Below are positions 1-7,068 of a stretch of DNA of 39,905 bases, in pieces (the first letter of the stretch is position 1; every line of letters starts with the position of its first letter). The notes under the pieces are model-generated. The model did not search any database. It saw nothing but the letters and a program-made list of their open reading frames with translations, and was not told the DNA's origin. Made by a program: the position numbers and the translations under genes. This DNA comes from JAVJUS01 sp040220455 (lineage in GTDB: Bacteria > Pseudomonadota > Alphaproteobacteria > DSM-16000 > Inquilinaceae): the NCBI GenBank assembly GCA_040220455.1, contig JAVJUS010000057.1:1-39905 (forward strand), in the 5' to 3' direction.

Positions 1-67
1 GGCCGGCCCCGCGCGGCGCGGGCGACCCCGCCGCGCGGCGCGCGCGGCTTGGCCGGCCTTGCGGCCG

Positions 68-262
68 TCACTGGCCGAAGCGGGAATCGTCGACCTCCTT
101 CTCCACCACCTCGCGGCGGGGATCCAGGTCGCCGAAGCCGAGATAGACGACGCCGCCGCCTATGACGAGCAGCACCAGCACCAGCACGATCTGCAGGAGC
201 CGGGTCCCGACGCCGGGCGACGAGCTCTGGGCGAAGACGGAGCCTCTACGGTTGCGCGCCAC
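68..262 (-). CDS. Small single-pass membrane protein, function unknown
   Basis: A 64-residue protein with a GTG start. It has a short basic N-terminus (MARNRRGS), one strongly hydrophobic segment at about residues 22-44 rich in Leu, Val and Gly, and a charged acidic/basic tail ending in DDSRFGQ. This is the layout of a small inner-membrane protein with the tail outside the membrane. It is divergent from aroK, with about 200 bases between them. I recall small unnamed membrane proteins at this place beside aroK in related bacteria, but cannot name a family. The sequence gives no hint of activity. The reading frame is credible because of the clean membrane segment and the flanking charge pattern. 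Confidence 0.6.
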   Translation of the reverse strand: MARNRRGSVFAQSSSPGVGTRLLQIVLVLVLLVIGGGVVYLGFGDLDPRREVVEKEVDDSRFGQ

Positions 263-469
263 GGTGGTTGCGCTCGCTCGATCGACGGGGAACGGGCCGG
301 CGGTCCGCCGGACGACGGGGCCGCGTCGGCAGTGGGTCGGGCCGGCGATGCACGCCGACCCTGGAATGTGTTATGGATTCTACATGGCGATCTTAAGGCG
401 CCGGCCGGCGGGCGGCAATCGCCGGCACCGATGCATTTCCGCCCCGGCATCGGCCGGCGGAGGGCGGCC

Positions 470-1072
470 GTGAGCGCACGCCTGCCGCGAACGCTGGTGC
501 TCGTCGGCATGATGGGGGCGGGCAAGAGCGCGATCGGCCGGCGTCTGGCGTCGCGCTTCGGCGTCGAGTTCATCGACGCCGACAGCGAGGTCGAACGCGC
601 GGCCGGCTGCTCGATCACCGACATCTTCGAGCTCTATGGCGAGCAGGCCTTCCGCGACGCCGAGCGCCGGGTCATCGCCCGGCTGCTCGCCGGTCCGGTG
701 CACGTGCTGTCGACCGGCGGCGGCGCCTTCATGGACCCCGAGACGCGGGAGACGATCGCCGCCAGCGGCATCTCGCTCTGGCTGCGCGCCGACCTGGAGC
801 TGCTGGTCCGGCGCACGGCGCGGCGCAAGACCCGACCGCTGCTCAACGATGGCGACCCGCGCGAGATCCTGGCGCGCTTGATCGAGGAGCGCCATCCGGT
901 CTATGCCCTTGCCGACATCGTCATCGACAGCCGGGACGGACCGCCGGAGGAGACCGCCGACCGGGCCCAGAAGGCGCTGGAAAGCTTCCTTGCCGGCGAG
1001 ACGTCGCCCGACGGCGCCGCCGCTGCCCCCGCCGACCGGCCGACCGGCGAGACCGGCCCGGCCGGCGACTGA
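470..1072 (+). CDS. aroK: Shikimate kinase
   Basis: Phosphorylates shikimate at the 3-hydroxyl with ATP, the fifth step of the shikimate pathway, in the cytosol. With the GTG start at 470 the protein has 200 residues. Visible family motifs: Walker A GMMGAGKS at residues 13-20, the shikimate-binding DAD at 36-38, Arg62, the GGG at 83-85 and the lid segment RKTRPLL at 119-125. The open frame runs far upstream, but the upstream part is low-complexity and unlike the family. The GTG follows an AGGG box; an in-frame ATG at 431 is an alternative. The C-terminal 25 residues are a Gly/Ala/Pro-rich tail beyond the usual domain. aroB follows after 24 bases, so the two are probably one operon. Confidence 0.95.
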   Translation: MSARLPRTLVLVGMMGAGKSAIGRRLASRFGVEFIDADSEVERAAGCSITDIFELYGEQAFRDAERRVIARLLAGPVHVLSTGGGAFMDPETRETIAASGISLWLRADLELLVRRTARRKTRPLLNDGDPREILARLIEERHPVYALADIVIDSRDGPPEETADRAQKALESFLAGETSPDGAAAAPADRPTGETGPAGD

Positions 1073-1096
1073 CCCGAGCGCCCGGAGTTCGCGACC

Positions 1097-2230
1097 ATGA
1101 CCGAGACCGTGCCCGTCGAGCTGGGCGCGCGCCGCTACGAGATCCGGATCGGCCCGGGCCTGATCGACCGGGCCGGCGCGCTGATGCGCCCGGTCCTGCC
1201 GCGTCCGCGCGTCATCGTCATCGCCGACGAGCGCGTCCGCGCGCTGCACGGCGACCGGCTGGCGCGGGCGCTGGCCGAGGCCGACATCCGCGCCGACGTC
1301 CTGCCCGTGCCGCCGGGCGAGGCGTCGAAGTCGTTCGACCGCCTCGGCGCCCTGCTCGACGCCCTGCTCGGCCTGGGGATCGAGCGCGGCGACACGGTCG
1401 TGGCCTTCGGCGGCGGGGTGATCGGCGACCTGGCCGGCGTGACCGCGGCGCTGGCGCTGCGCGGCCTGCCCTTCGTGCAGATCCCGACCAGCCTGCTCGC
1501 CCAGGTCGACAGCGCCGTCGGCGGCAAGACCGGCGTCAACAGCCGCCACGGCAAGAACCTGATCGGCGCCTTCCATCAGCCGCGGCTGGTCCTGTCGGAC
1601 ACCGCCGTGCTCGACAGCCTGAGCGCCCGGGAACTGCGCGCGGGCTACGCGGAGATCGTGAAGTACGGCGCCATCGACCGGCCGGCCTTCTTCGACTGGC
1701 TGGAGAGCGAGGGCCGGGCCGTGATCGACGGCGACACCGCGGCGCGCATCCACGCCATCGCCGAGAGCTGCCGCGCCAAGGCCGAGGTGGTCGCGGCCGA
1801 CGAGCGGGAGTCGGGCCGGCGCGCCCTGCTCAACCTGGGCCACACCTTCGGCCATGCCCTGGAGGCGGAGACCGGCTACTCCGACCGCCTGCTGCACGGC
1901 GAGGGCGTCGCGCTGGGCATGGTGCTCGCCTTCACCCTGTCGGCCCGGCTCGGGCTCTGCCCGCCGGCCGATGCCGAGCGCGTCGCCGCCCATCTGGCGG
2001 CGGTCGGGCTGCCGACCGGGCTCGACGCGATCGGCCTCGGCCCCGACGACGCCGAGGCCCTGATCGCCCACATGACGCGGGACAAGAAGGTCGCCGACGG
2101 GCGCACGACCTTCGTGCTGGCGCGCGGGATCGGCCGGGCGTTCACGAGCCGCGACGTCGACCCCGCGGATGTCGCCGCGGTGCTGCGCGCGCCCTCCGGG
2201 CCGGGCGCGCACCGGCGCACCGGCTCCTGA
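1097..2230 (+). CDS. aroB: 3-dehydroquinate synthase
   Basis: Converts DAHP to 3-dehydroquinate, the second shikimate-pathway step, using NAD and a divalent metal (Zn or Co). The 377-residue length fits the family. The NAD-binding segment with GGGVIGDLAG lies near residues 105-115, the PTSLLAQVDSAVGGKTGVN block near 130-148, and the metal-binding GHTFGHALE block near 248-256. The ATG start has GGAG about 10 bases upstream. aroK is immediately upstream and the CBS-domain gene starts 13 bases downstream. The aroK-aroB pair is widely conserved in proteobacteria. Confidence 0.97.
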   Translation: MTETVPVELGARRYEIRIGPGLIDRAGALMRPVLPRPRVIVIADERVRALHGDRLARALAEADIRADVLPVPPGEASKSFDRLGALLDALLGLGIERGDTVVAFGGGVIGDLAGVTAALALRGLPFVQIPTSLLAQVDSAVGGKTGVNSRHGKNLIGAFHQPRLVLSDTAVLDSLSARELRAGYAEIVKYGAIDRPAFFDWLESEGRAVIDGDTAARIHAIAESCRAKAEVVAADERESGRRALLNLGHTFGHALEAETGYSDRLLHGEGVALGMVLAFTLSARLGLCPPADAERVAAHLAAVGLPTGLDAIGLGPDDAEALIAHMTRDKKVADGRTTFVLARGIGRAFTSRDVDPADVAAVLRAPSGPGAHRRTGS

Positions 2231-2242
2231 CGATCGACCGCG

Positions 2243-3538
2243 ATGTCACTGGCCTTCTGGATGACCGCCGGCGGGGTCTTCTTCCTGCTCTGCCTGTCGG
2301 CCTTCTTCTCCGGCTCCGAGACGGCGCTGACCGCCGCCTCGCGGGCGCACATGCACCAGCTCGAGCGCGAGGGCGACAAGCGCGCGAGCCTGGTCAACCG
2401 CCTGATCGGGGACAAGGAAGCGCTGATCGGCGCGCTGCTCCTGTCCAACAACCTGGTCAACATCCTGGCCTCGGCGCTGGCCACCTCGGTGCTGATCACC
2501 CTGTTCGGCGAGGCGGGCGTCGCCTACGCCACACTCGGGATGACGACGCTGATCGTCATCTTCGCCGAGGTCCTGCCCAAGACCTACGCGATCAACAACG
2601 CCGACACCGCTTCGCGCGCCATCGCGCCGATCATCCGGGTCGTCGTCATCGTCCTGCGCCCGATGGTGATCCTGATCACCTATGTCACGCGCGGGGTGAT
2701 CCGGCTGTTCCGCGCCGATCTCGGCTCGATCGGCGACATCGGTTCCGACAAGGAACTGCGCGGCGCGATCGAGCTGCACCGCGGCCCGGAGGAGGAGACC
2801 GCGCACGAGCGCGCGATGCTGCGCTCGATCCTCGACCTCGCCGATGTCGAGGTCTCGGAGATCATGACCCATCGCCGCAACGTGGTGGCGGTCGAGGCCG
2901 ACCTGCCGAAGGCGGAGCTGGTCGACGCGGTGCTGGCCAGCCCCTACACGCGCATCCCCCTGTGGCGCGGCGACTCCGACAACATCGTCGCCGTCCTGCA
3001 CGCCAAGGCGCTGCTGCGCGCCCTGCGCCGCTACGGCCCCGAGCTCACGGAGCTCGAGATCCTGGATATCTGCTCGTCGCCCTGGTTCATCCCGGACACG
3101 ACGACGCTGCTCGACCAGCTCCAGGCGTTCCGGGCGCGGCGCGAGCATTTCGCCCTGGTGGTCGACGAGTACGGCAGCCTGCAGGGGGTGGTCACGCTGG
3201 AGGACATCCTGGAGGAGATCGTCGGCGACATCTCCGACGAGCACGACCTGCCGGTCGCCGGTGTCCGGGTGCAGCAGAACGGCAGCCTGATCGTCGAGGG
3301 CACCGTGACGATCCGCGACCTCAACCGCCAGTTCGAGTGGGACCTGCCGGACGAGGAGGCCTCGACCATCGCCGGGCTGGTCCTGCACGAGGCGCGGCGC
3401 ATCCCGGAGGTCGGCCAGACCTTCACCTTCTACGGCTTCCGGTTCGAGATCCTGCGCCGCCAGCGCAACCAGATCACCTCGCTGAGGATCACCCCGCCGG
3501 TCGAGCCCGAGGAAGGCGCGCCCGACGCCGCCTCCTGA
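2243..3538 (+). CDS. CNNM/CorC-HlyC family transporter with CBS domains
   Basis: An integral membrane protein of the DUF21 (CNNM)-CBS-CorC family, members of which are linked to Mg2+ or Co2+ efflux. The 431 residues divide into an N-terminal DUF21 membrane domain (about 1-190, with several hydrophobic helices and the family segment FSGSETALTAASRAHM near 23-38), a CBS pair (about 205-330, including the stretch ending in VTLEDILEEIVGDI) and a C-terminal CorC_HlyC domain (about 345-420). The start ATG is 13 bases after the aroB stop, so it is probably co-transcribed with aroKB. The old name 'hemolysin' for this family should not be taken as function. The transported ion cannot be read from sequence. 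Confidence 0.92.
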   Translation: MSLAFWMTAGGVFFLLCLSAFFSGSETALTAASRAHMHQLEREGDKRASLVNRLIGDKEALIGALLLSNNLVNILASALATSVLITLFGEAGVAYATLGMTTLIVIFAEVLPKTYAINNADTASRAIAPIIRVVVIVLRPMVILITYVTRGVIRLFRADLGSIGDIGSDKELRGAIELHRGPEEETAHERAMLRSILDLADVEVSEIMTHRRNVVAVEADLPKAELVDAVLASPYTRIPLWRGDSDNIVAVLHAKALLRALRRYGPELTELEILDICSSPWFIPDTTTLLDQLQAFRARREHFALVVDEYGSLQGVVTLEDILEEIVGDISDEHDLPVAGVRVQQNGSLIVEGTVTIRDLNRQFEWDLPDEEASTIAGLVLHEARRIPEVGQTFTFYGFRFEILRRQRNQITSLRITPPVEPEEGAPDAAS

Positions 3539-3596
3539 GCCGTCCGCATCGCATTCGCTCCAACAGCCCAGCCCCCCACGCCGAGCCGGTGCCGCC

Positions 3597-4226
3597 ATGC
3601 CGCTGTCCCCGCCCGCCCCGCGCCGCCCCCTTCACACGCGCCGGATCGAATGCCGCGGCTATCGCCGCGACGACGGCCTGTGGGACATCGAGGGGCATTT
3701 GACCGACACCAAGGACTACGCGTTCTCCAACGCCCACCGCGGCACGATCGAGCCGGGCGAGCCGCTGCACGACATGGCGCTGCGGCTGACGGTCGACGAC
3801 GACCTGACCATCGTGGCGGCCGAGGCGGTGACGGACGCCGCCCCGTTCGGCGTCTGCGACGCGATCGCGCCGGCCTTCGCCCGGCTGGAGGGGCTGGCGA
3901 TCCGGCCGGGCTTCAACAGGAAGGTCAAGGCGCTGCTGGGCGGGGTGCGCGGCTGCACCCATCTGGTCGACCTGATCGGGCCGGTCGCGACGACCGCGTT
4001 CCAGACTCTCTATCCGATCCTGCAGCGGGAGCGTGAGGCGCGGGGCGAGGCGTCCGCCGATCGCCAGGGGCGCAAGCCCGGCCTGATCGACAGCTGCCAC
4101 GCCTTCGCCGCCGACGGCGCGATCGTGCGGCAGCGCTGGCCCGAGTGGTACACGGGCGCGGCGGCCGCGTCGGACGCGGCCGCCGATCCGGACGGAACCG
4201 GGACGGCCGGGACCGGCGGCGGCTGA
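3597..4226 (+). CDS. DUF2889 domain protein
   Basis: A 209-residue soluble protein of the DUF2889 family, whose function is not established. Recognisable family features are the N-terminal HTRRIECRGYRRDDGLWDIE segment (residues about 12-31), a DTKDY motif, the HDMALRLTVDDDL block and a central GCTHLVDLIGPVATTAFQTL block. The Cys and His in GCTHL are conserved in my memory of the family. There is no signal peptide or membrane segment. It lies 58 bases after the CBS-domain gene on the same strand, at the end of the aroK run, and faces the convergent ribbon-helix-helix gene. The tail after about residue 185 is low-complexity Ala/Asp/Gly. Confidence 0.85.
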   Translation: MPLSPPAPRRPLHTRRIECRGYRRDDGLWDIEGHLTDTKDYAFSNAHRGTIEPGEPLHDMALRLTVDDDLTIVAAEAVTDAAPFGVCDAIAPAFARLEGLAIRPGFNRKVKALLGGVRGCTHLVDLIGPVATTAFQTLYPILQREREARGEASADRQGRKPGLIDSCHAFAADGAIVRQRWPEWYTGAAAASDAAADPDGTGTAGTGGG

Positions 4227-4278
4227 GCCGCCCGGGCGTCACCCGGACCGGACGGCGCCGGTCACCGGTACGGGCGCG

Positions 4279-4596
4279 TCAGCGCGTGGCGCGGCGGGCC
4301 TGGACCGCCTCGCGGGGCGGGCGGCCCGGCGTCGCCCGCTTGGGCCGCGGCCCGTCGGCCGAAAACGCCTCCTTGCCGGTGGCCCGGGCCCGATAGTGCA
4401 TCAGCAAAGCGACACGGATCGCGGCGGTGAGCGAGGACTCCCGCCGGCGGGCATCGACGTCGGTGACGAACTCGTGGATCGTCAGGCCGTTGTCGACGCA
4501 GATCTCCTCCAGCGCCCGCCACATCGCCGGTTCGAGCCGGACACTGGTCCGGCGCCCGTTCACCGTCACATTGCGGCTGACCAGCGTGCTCGTCAT
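4279..4596 (-). CDS. Ribbon-helix-helix DNA-binding protein
   Basis: A 105-residue protein with an Arc/MetJ-like ribbon-helix-helix fold, close to the RHH_4 family that is common in alphaproteobacteria. The strand segment (residues about 8-22, RNVTVNGRRTSVRLEPAMW) is followed by two helices (about 24-42, ALEEICVDNGLTIHEFV, and about 53-68, SSLTAAIRVALLMHY). The C-terminal 35 residues are basic, rich in Pro and Arg, and probably disordered. The ATG has GGGAG about 9 bases upstream. It is probably a transcriptional regulator. A palindrome and half-sites in its own promoter, described separately, suggest self-regulation. There is no partner toxin next to it, so it does not look like an antitoxin. 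Confidence 0.85.
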   Translation of the reverse strand: MTSTLVSRNVTVNGRRTSVRLEPAMWRALEEICVDNGLTIHEFVTDVDARRRESSLTAAIRVALLMHYRARATGKEAFSADGPRPKRATPGRPPREAVQARRATR

Positions 4597-4652
4597 TGGT
4601 GTTACGCTCCCTTGGTTCGGCCTGGGGTTGAGACTGGCTGCGCGTCATTTCC

Positions 4653-4696
4653 TCAACCGTTGAAGCCGACTGTAGCTGAATATGAGCGTATTTCAA
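4653..4696 (-). promoter_or_regulatory. Candidate promoter and operator of the ribbon-helix-helix gene
   Basis: On the minus strand TTGAAA (4696-4691) and TACAGT (4674-4669) are spaced by 16 bases and match a sigma-70 promoter reasonably well. The perfect palindrome TCAACCGTTGA (4653-4663) sits at the expected transcription start. A half-site TCAAC (4693-4697) overlaps the -35, and a further GTTGA lies at 4627-4631. The stretch 4635-4740 is clearly richer in A and T than its surroundings. Assigning the palindrome to the ribbon-helix-helix protein is inference. Confidence 0.45.
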
Positions 4697-4873
4697 CCAT
4701 CAAAATTGCGTACTGATACTTGTGCAATCGGAAGATGCGTTCCCATGTCCCGTGGATCGACACGAGCCGATCCGCTCCGTGGACAGGGGGGCAGATCGCC
4801 GTTCGCCGGCGCCCGAAGGTTGCGGCCGGTGGATCGGAGTTCGCGCGCGGCCGGGCGGCCGCGGAACGTCGGA

Positions 4874-5161
4874 TCACCCCGCGGCTGCCGCTTCCGCCTC
4901 GTCGGGGGTGAGGGTTGTCAGTGCCAGGGCGTGGACGCGGTCGCGCATCTCCTCGGCGAGAAGACCGTAGACCAGGCGCTGGCGATCGACGCGGGACCGG
5001 CCCTCGAACGCGGCGGCGACGACGCGAACGCGGAAATGGCTCTCGCCGCGCCCGTCATGGCCGGCATGGCCGACATGGCGGTGGCTGTCGTCGACGATGT
5101 CGAGGGCGGCCGGCGCCAGGCCGTCGGTCAGCTTCTGGCGGATTCGCTCGGCGACGGTCAT
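4874..5161 (-). CDS. bolA: BolA family protein
   Basis: A 95-residue BolA-type protein starting MTVAERIRQKL. The family has a small alpha-beta fold and partners monothiol glutaredoxins in iron-sulfur handling and gene regulation. The sequence shows the family core: the helix MTVAERIRQKLTDGLAPAAL, the DDSHRHVGHAG segment (a His-rich loop near residues 27-35), ESHFRVRVVAAAF, and RVDRQRLVYGLLAEEM near the end. The frame extends upstream, but that part is encoded by a 16-base tandem duplication and is not family-like, so ATG 5161 is preferred. It lies beside the J-domain and cobS-cobT genes, a grouping I recall from related alphaproteobacteria, here with an EamA gene between. Confidence 0.93.
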   Translation of the reverse strand: MTVAERIRQKLTDGLAPAALDIVDDSHRHVGHAGHDGRGESHFRVRVVAAAFEGRSRVDRQRLVYGLLAEEMRDRVHALALTTLTPDEAEAAAAG

Positions 5162-5172
5162 GTCTTGCTCCC

Positions 5173-5204
5173 GGATCGGTGGTGCCCCGGATCGGTGGTG
5201 CCCC
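5173..5204 (+). repeat. Two-copy 16-base tandem repeat upstream of bolA
   Basis: The unit GGATCGGTGGTGCCCC occurs twice in a row (5173-5188 and 5189-5204), followed by a partial third copy (GGATC). It lies 12 bases upstream of the bolA start, so it falls in the bolA leader or promoter. It may be a recent slippage event. Confidence 0.85.
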
Positions 5205-5350
5205 GGATCTTTGGCGCCTTGTCTCATGGCGCCGAACCCTCAATAAAGGGCCTCGCCACGGCGGCGACAAGGCGAGGGGGATCGTCGCGCCGATGGCCCG
5301 GCCCGTGTTGCGCGCGTCGTGTCCGCCCCGACCGGCGCGCCGGAGGTCCG

Positions 5351-6268
5351 ATGACCGCCTTGCCGTCCACCGACCGGGCCGTGCGCCCGCGCACCGCCGT
5401 GGCGCTGCTCGCCGCCGTGATCCTGATCTGGGGCGCCAACTGGCCGATCATGAAGATCGGCGTGGCGCATATCGGCCCGATGACGTTCCTCGCCGCGCGC
5501 ATGGCGTTGGCCGTCCTGTGCATGCTGCCGCTGCTGCACGCGCTCGGCCGGCTGCACTGGCCGACCCGCCGGGACTGGCCGATCGTCCTGTCGATCGGGC
5601 TGCTGCAGATGGCGGCGTTCAACGGGTTGACGGTCTGGGCGCTGCAGGTGGTCGAGGCCGGGCGGTCCGCGATCCTCGCCTATACGACGCCGCTCTGGGT
5701 CGTGCCCGGCGCCGCGCTGCTGCTGGGCGAGCGGATCGGCCGGCTCAAGGCCGTGGGGCTGGCCGCCGGGCTCGCCGGCGTCGCGGTGATGTTCAACCCG
5801 GCGGCCCTCGACTGGGGCGACCACGATCAGCTCGTCGGCAACGGCCTCTTGATGCTGGCCGCGGCGGTCTGGGCCGTGCCGATCCTGCAGATCCGGGGGC
5901 ATCGCTGGGACTCCGCGCCCCTGGACCTAGCGATCTGGCAGTACCTGGTCGCCGCGCTGGCCGCCCTGCCCCTGATGCTGTGGCTCGAATCCGACCTGGC
6001 GCGGACCTGGGACGCGGCGTCCTTCGCCGTCCTGGCCTATAACGGCCCGATCGCCACCGCCTTCGGCTTCTTCGCGGTCGTGACGATCAATCGCAGCCTG
6101 CCGGCGACGACCACGTCGCTCGCCATGCTGGGCGTGCCCGCGGCGGGGCTTGTCTTCTCGGCCGCCATGATCGCCGAGCCGATCGGCCCGGCCAAGCTGG
6201 CCGGGCTGGCGCTGATCGGCCTCGGCCTGGCGCTGGTCAGCCTCGCCGACCGGCGCCGCGCGTCATGA
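5351..6268 (+). CDS. EamA (DMT superfamily) transporter
   Basis: A 305-residue polytopic membrane protein with about ten hydrophobic segments in two similar halves, the EamA arrangement of the drug/metabolite transporter superfamily. The first half includes IWGANWPIMKIGV in helix 1 and the second half ends with PIGPAKLAGLALIGLGLALV. No substrate can be assigned. ATG 5351 is chosen because the first helix follows directly; the longer open frame upstream is not protein-like. Its stop overlaps the longest possible start of the next frame, but the downstream J-domain gene probably starts later, at 6355. It is divergent from bolA. Confidence 0.9.
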   Translation: MTALPSTDRAVRPRTAVALLAAVILIWGANWPIMKIGVAHIGPMTFLAARMALAVLCMLPLLHALGRLHWPTRRDWPIVLSIGLLQMAAFNGLTVWALQVVEAGRSAILAYTTPLWVVPGAALLLGERIGRLKAVGLAAGLAGVAVMFNPAALDWGDHDQLVGNGLLMLAAAVWAVPILQIRGHRWDSAPLDLAIWQYLVAALAALPLMLWLESDLARTWDAASFAVLAYNGPIATAFGFFAVVTINRSLPATTTSLAMLGVPAAGLVFSAAMIAEPIGPAKLAGLALIGLGLALVSLADRRRAS

Positions 6269-6270
6269 CC

Positions 6271-6340
6271 GTCGCGGTGCGTCGCACCCCGTCGCGCCCC
6301 GTCGCGCCCCGTCGCGCCTTGTCTCACCCGGTCGCGCCGA
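6271..6340 (+). repeat. 10-base tandem repeat (minisatellite)
   Basis: Seven consecutive 10-base units related to GTCGCGCCCC lie end to end from 6271 to 6340. Two central copies are exact and the others differ at one to four positions. The array fills the gap between the EamA stop and the J-domain start at 6355, so changes in copy number would alter the leader of that gene. Confidence 0.8.
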
Positions 6341-6354
6341 CCATACTCCGCTCC

Positions 6355-6993
6355 ATGCGTTCGAGCCGTCACCGTCGCCCGCCGGACCTGGATCCGGTCT
6401 TCGCCGCCGAGAGCGAGCGGACGAGCGTGCGCGCCTGCGACCATCCCGGCTGTGCGGCGGCGGGGGAGTACCGCGCACCGAAATCGCGTAACGCACTCAG
6501 CGACTACTACTGGTTCTGTCTCGACCACGTCCGCGAGTACAACAGGTCCTGGAACTACTACGCCGGGATGAACGAAGACGAAGTCGAGACAATGCTGCGC
6601 CACGACACCATATGGCAGCGCAGGACCTGGCCCTTCGGCTCCTGGGCGGAGCGCGAGGCGCGGCTGCGCGAGGCCGTGGACCGGGAATTCGACCTGGGCG
6701 GCGCCGACGGGCGACGCCGGGGCCGGAACGGCGGCGAGGACGGCGCCGACGCGCATGCCGGCGGCCGGGGCCGGGAAAACCGGGCGCGCAACCGCCCGCG
6801 GACGGAGGAGGAGCGCGCGCTCGCCGTGCTCGACCTGGAGGCGCCGGTCGACTTCGCGACCGTCAAGGCGCGCTACAAGACCCTGGTGAAGCGCCACCAC
6901 CCGGACGCCAACGGCGGCGACCGGGCGGCCGAGGAGAAGCTCAAGGCGATCAACCAGGCCTACGGGGTCCTGAGGGCAGGCCTCGCGCGCTGA
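6355..6993 (+). CDS. J-domain protein with N-terminal Cys/His motif
   Basis: A 212-residue DnaJ-like protein with the J domain at the C-terminus (about residues 150-212), where HPD is at 182-184. The domain starts with ALAVLDLEAPVDFATVKARY and ends with LKAINQAYGVLR. This should stimulate an Hsp70 (DnaK) partner. The N-terminal half is not typical DnaJ: it has Cys28, Cys33, Cys55 and His58 in CDHPGC...FCLDH, spaced as in a small zinc site, followed by a tryptophan-rich stretch. There is no Gly/Phe region or DnaJ zinc finger. ATG 6355 is chosen because the upstream frame is encoded by the 10-base repeat. It lies 75 bases before cobS on the same strand, the arrangement I recall in related bacteria; a role in cobaltochelatase assembly is only an inference. 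Confidence 0.88.
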   Translation: MRSSRHRRPPDLDPVFAAESERTSVRACDHPGCAAAGEYRAPKSRNALSDYYWFCLDHVREYNRSWNYYAGMNEDEVETMLRHDTIWQRRTWPFGSWAEREARLREAVDREFDLGGADGRRRGRNGGEDGADAHAGGRGRENRARNRPRTEEERALAVLDLEAPVDFATVKARYKTLVKRHHPDANGGDRAAEEKLKAINQAYGVLRAGLAR

Positions 6994-7068
6994 GCCCCCC
7001 GGAGGCGGCCCGCCACGCCGGCCGCCGGGCCCGAAGGACCCGATCAACAAGGACGGATGGAAGCTCTT

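Noticed and set aside
59..469. Open frame upstream of aroK giving a 137-residue longer protein
   Set aside because: It runs through the small membrane-protein gene on the other strand and is low-complexity; shikimate kinases start close to the Walker A motif.
380..2212. Long minus-strand frames opposite aroK-aroB and similar long frames elsewhere
   Set aside because: In GC-rich DNA the antisense frames of real genes are often open; their products are Arg/Ala/Gly/His-rich with no motif.
4227..4278. Short inverted repeats between the DUF2889 and ribbon-helix-helix genes as a bidirectional terminator
   Set aside because: The best stem (ACCGG/CCGGT) has five base pairs and no T-run on either side.
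4279..4596. Ribbon-helix-helix gene as the antitoxin of a toxin-antitoxin pair
   Set aside because: No toxin-sized gene is adjacent; neighbours are a DUF2889 gene and bolA.
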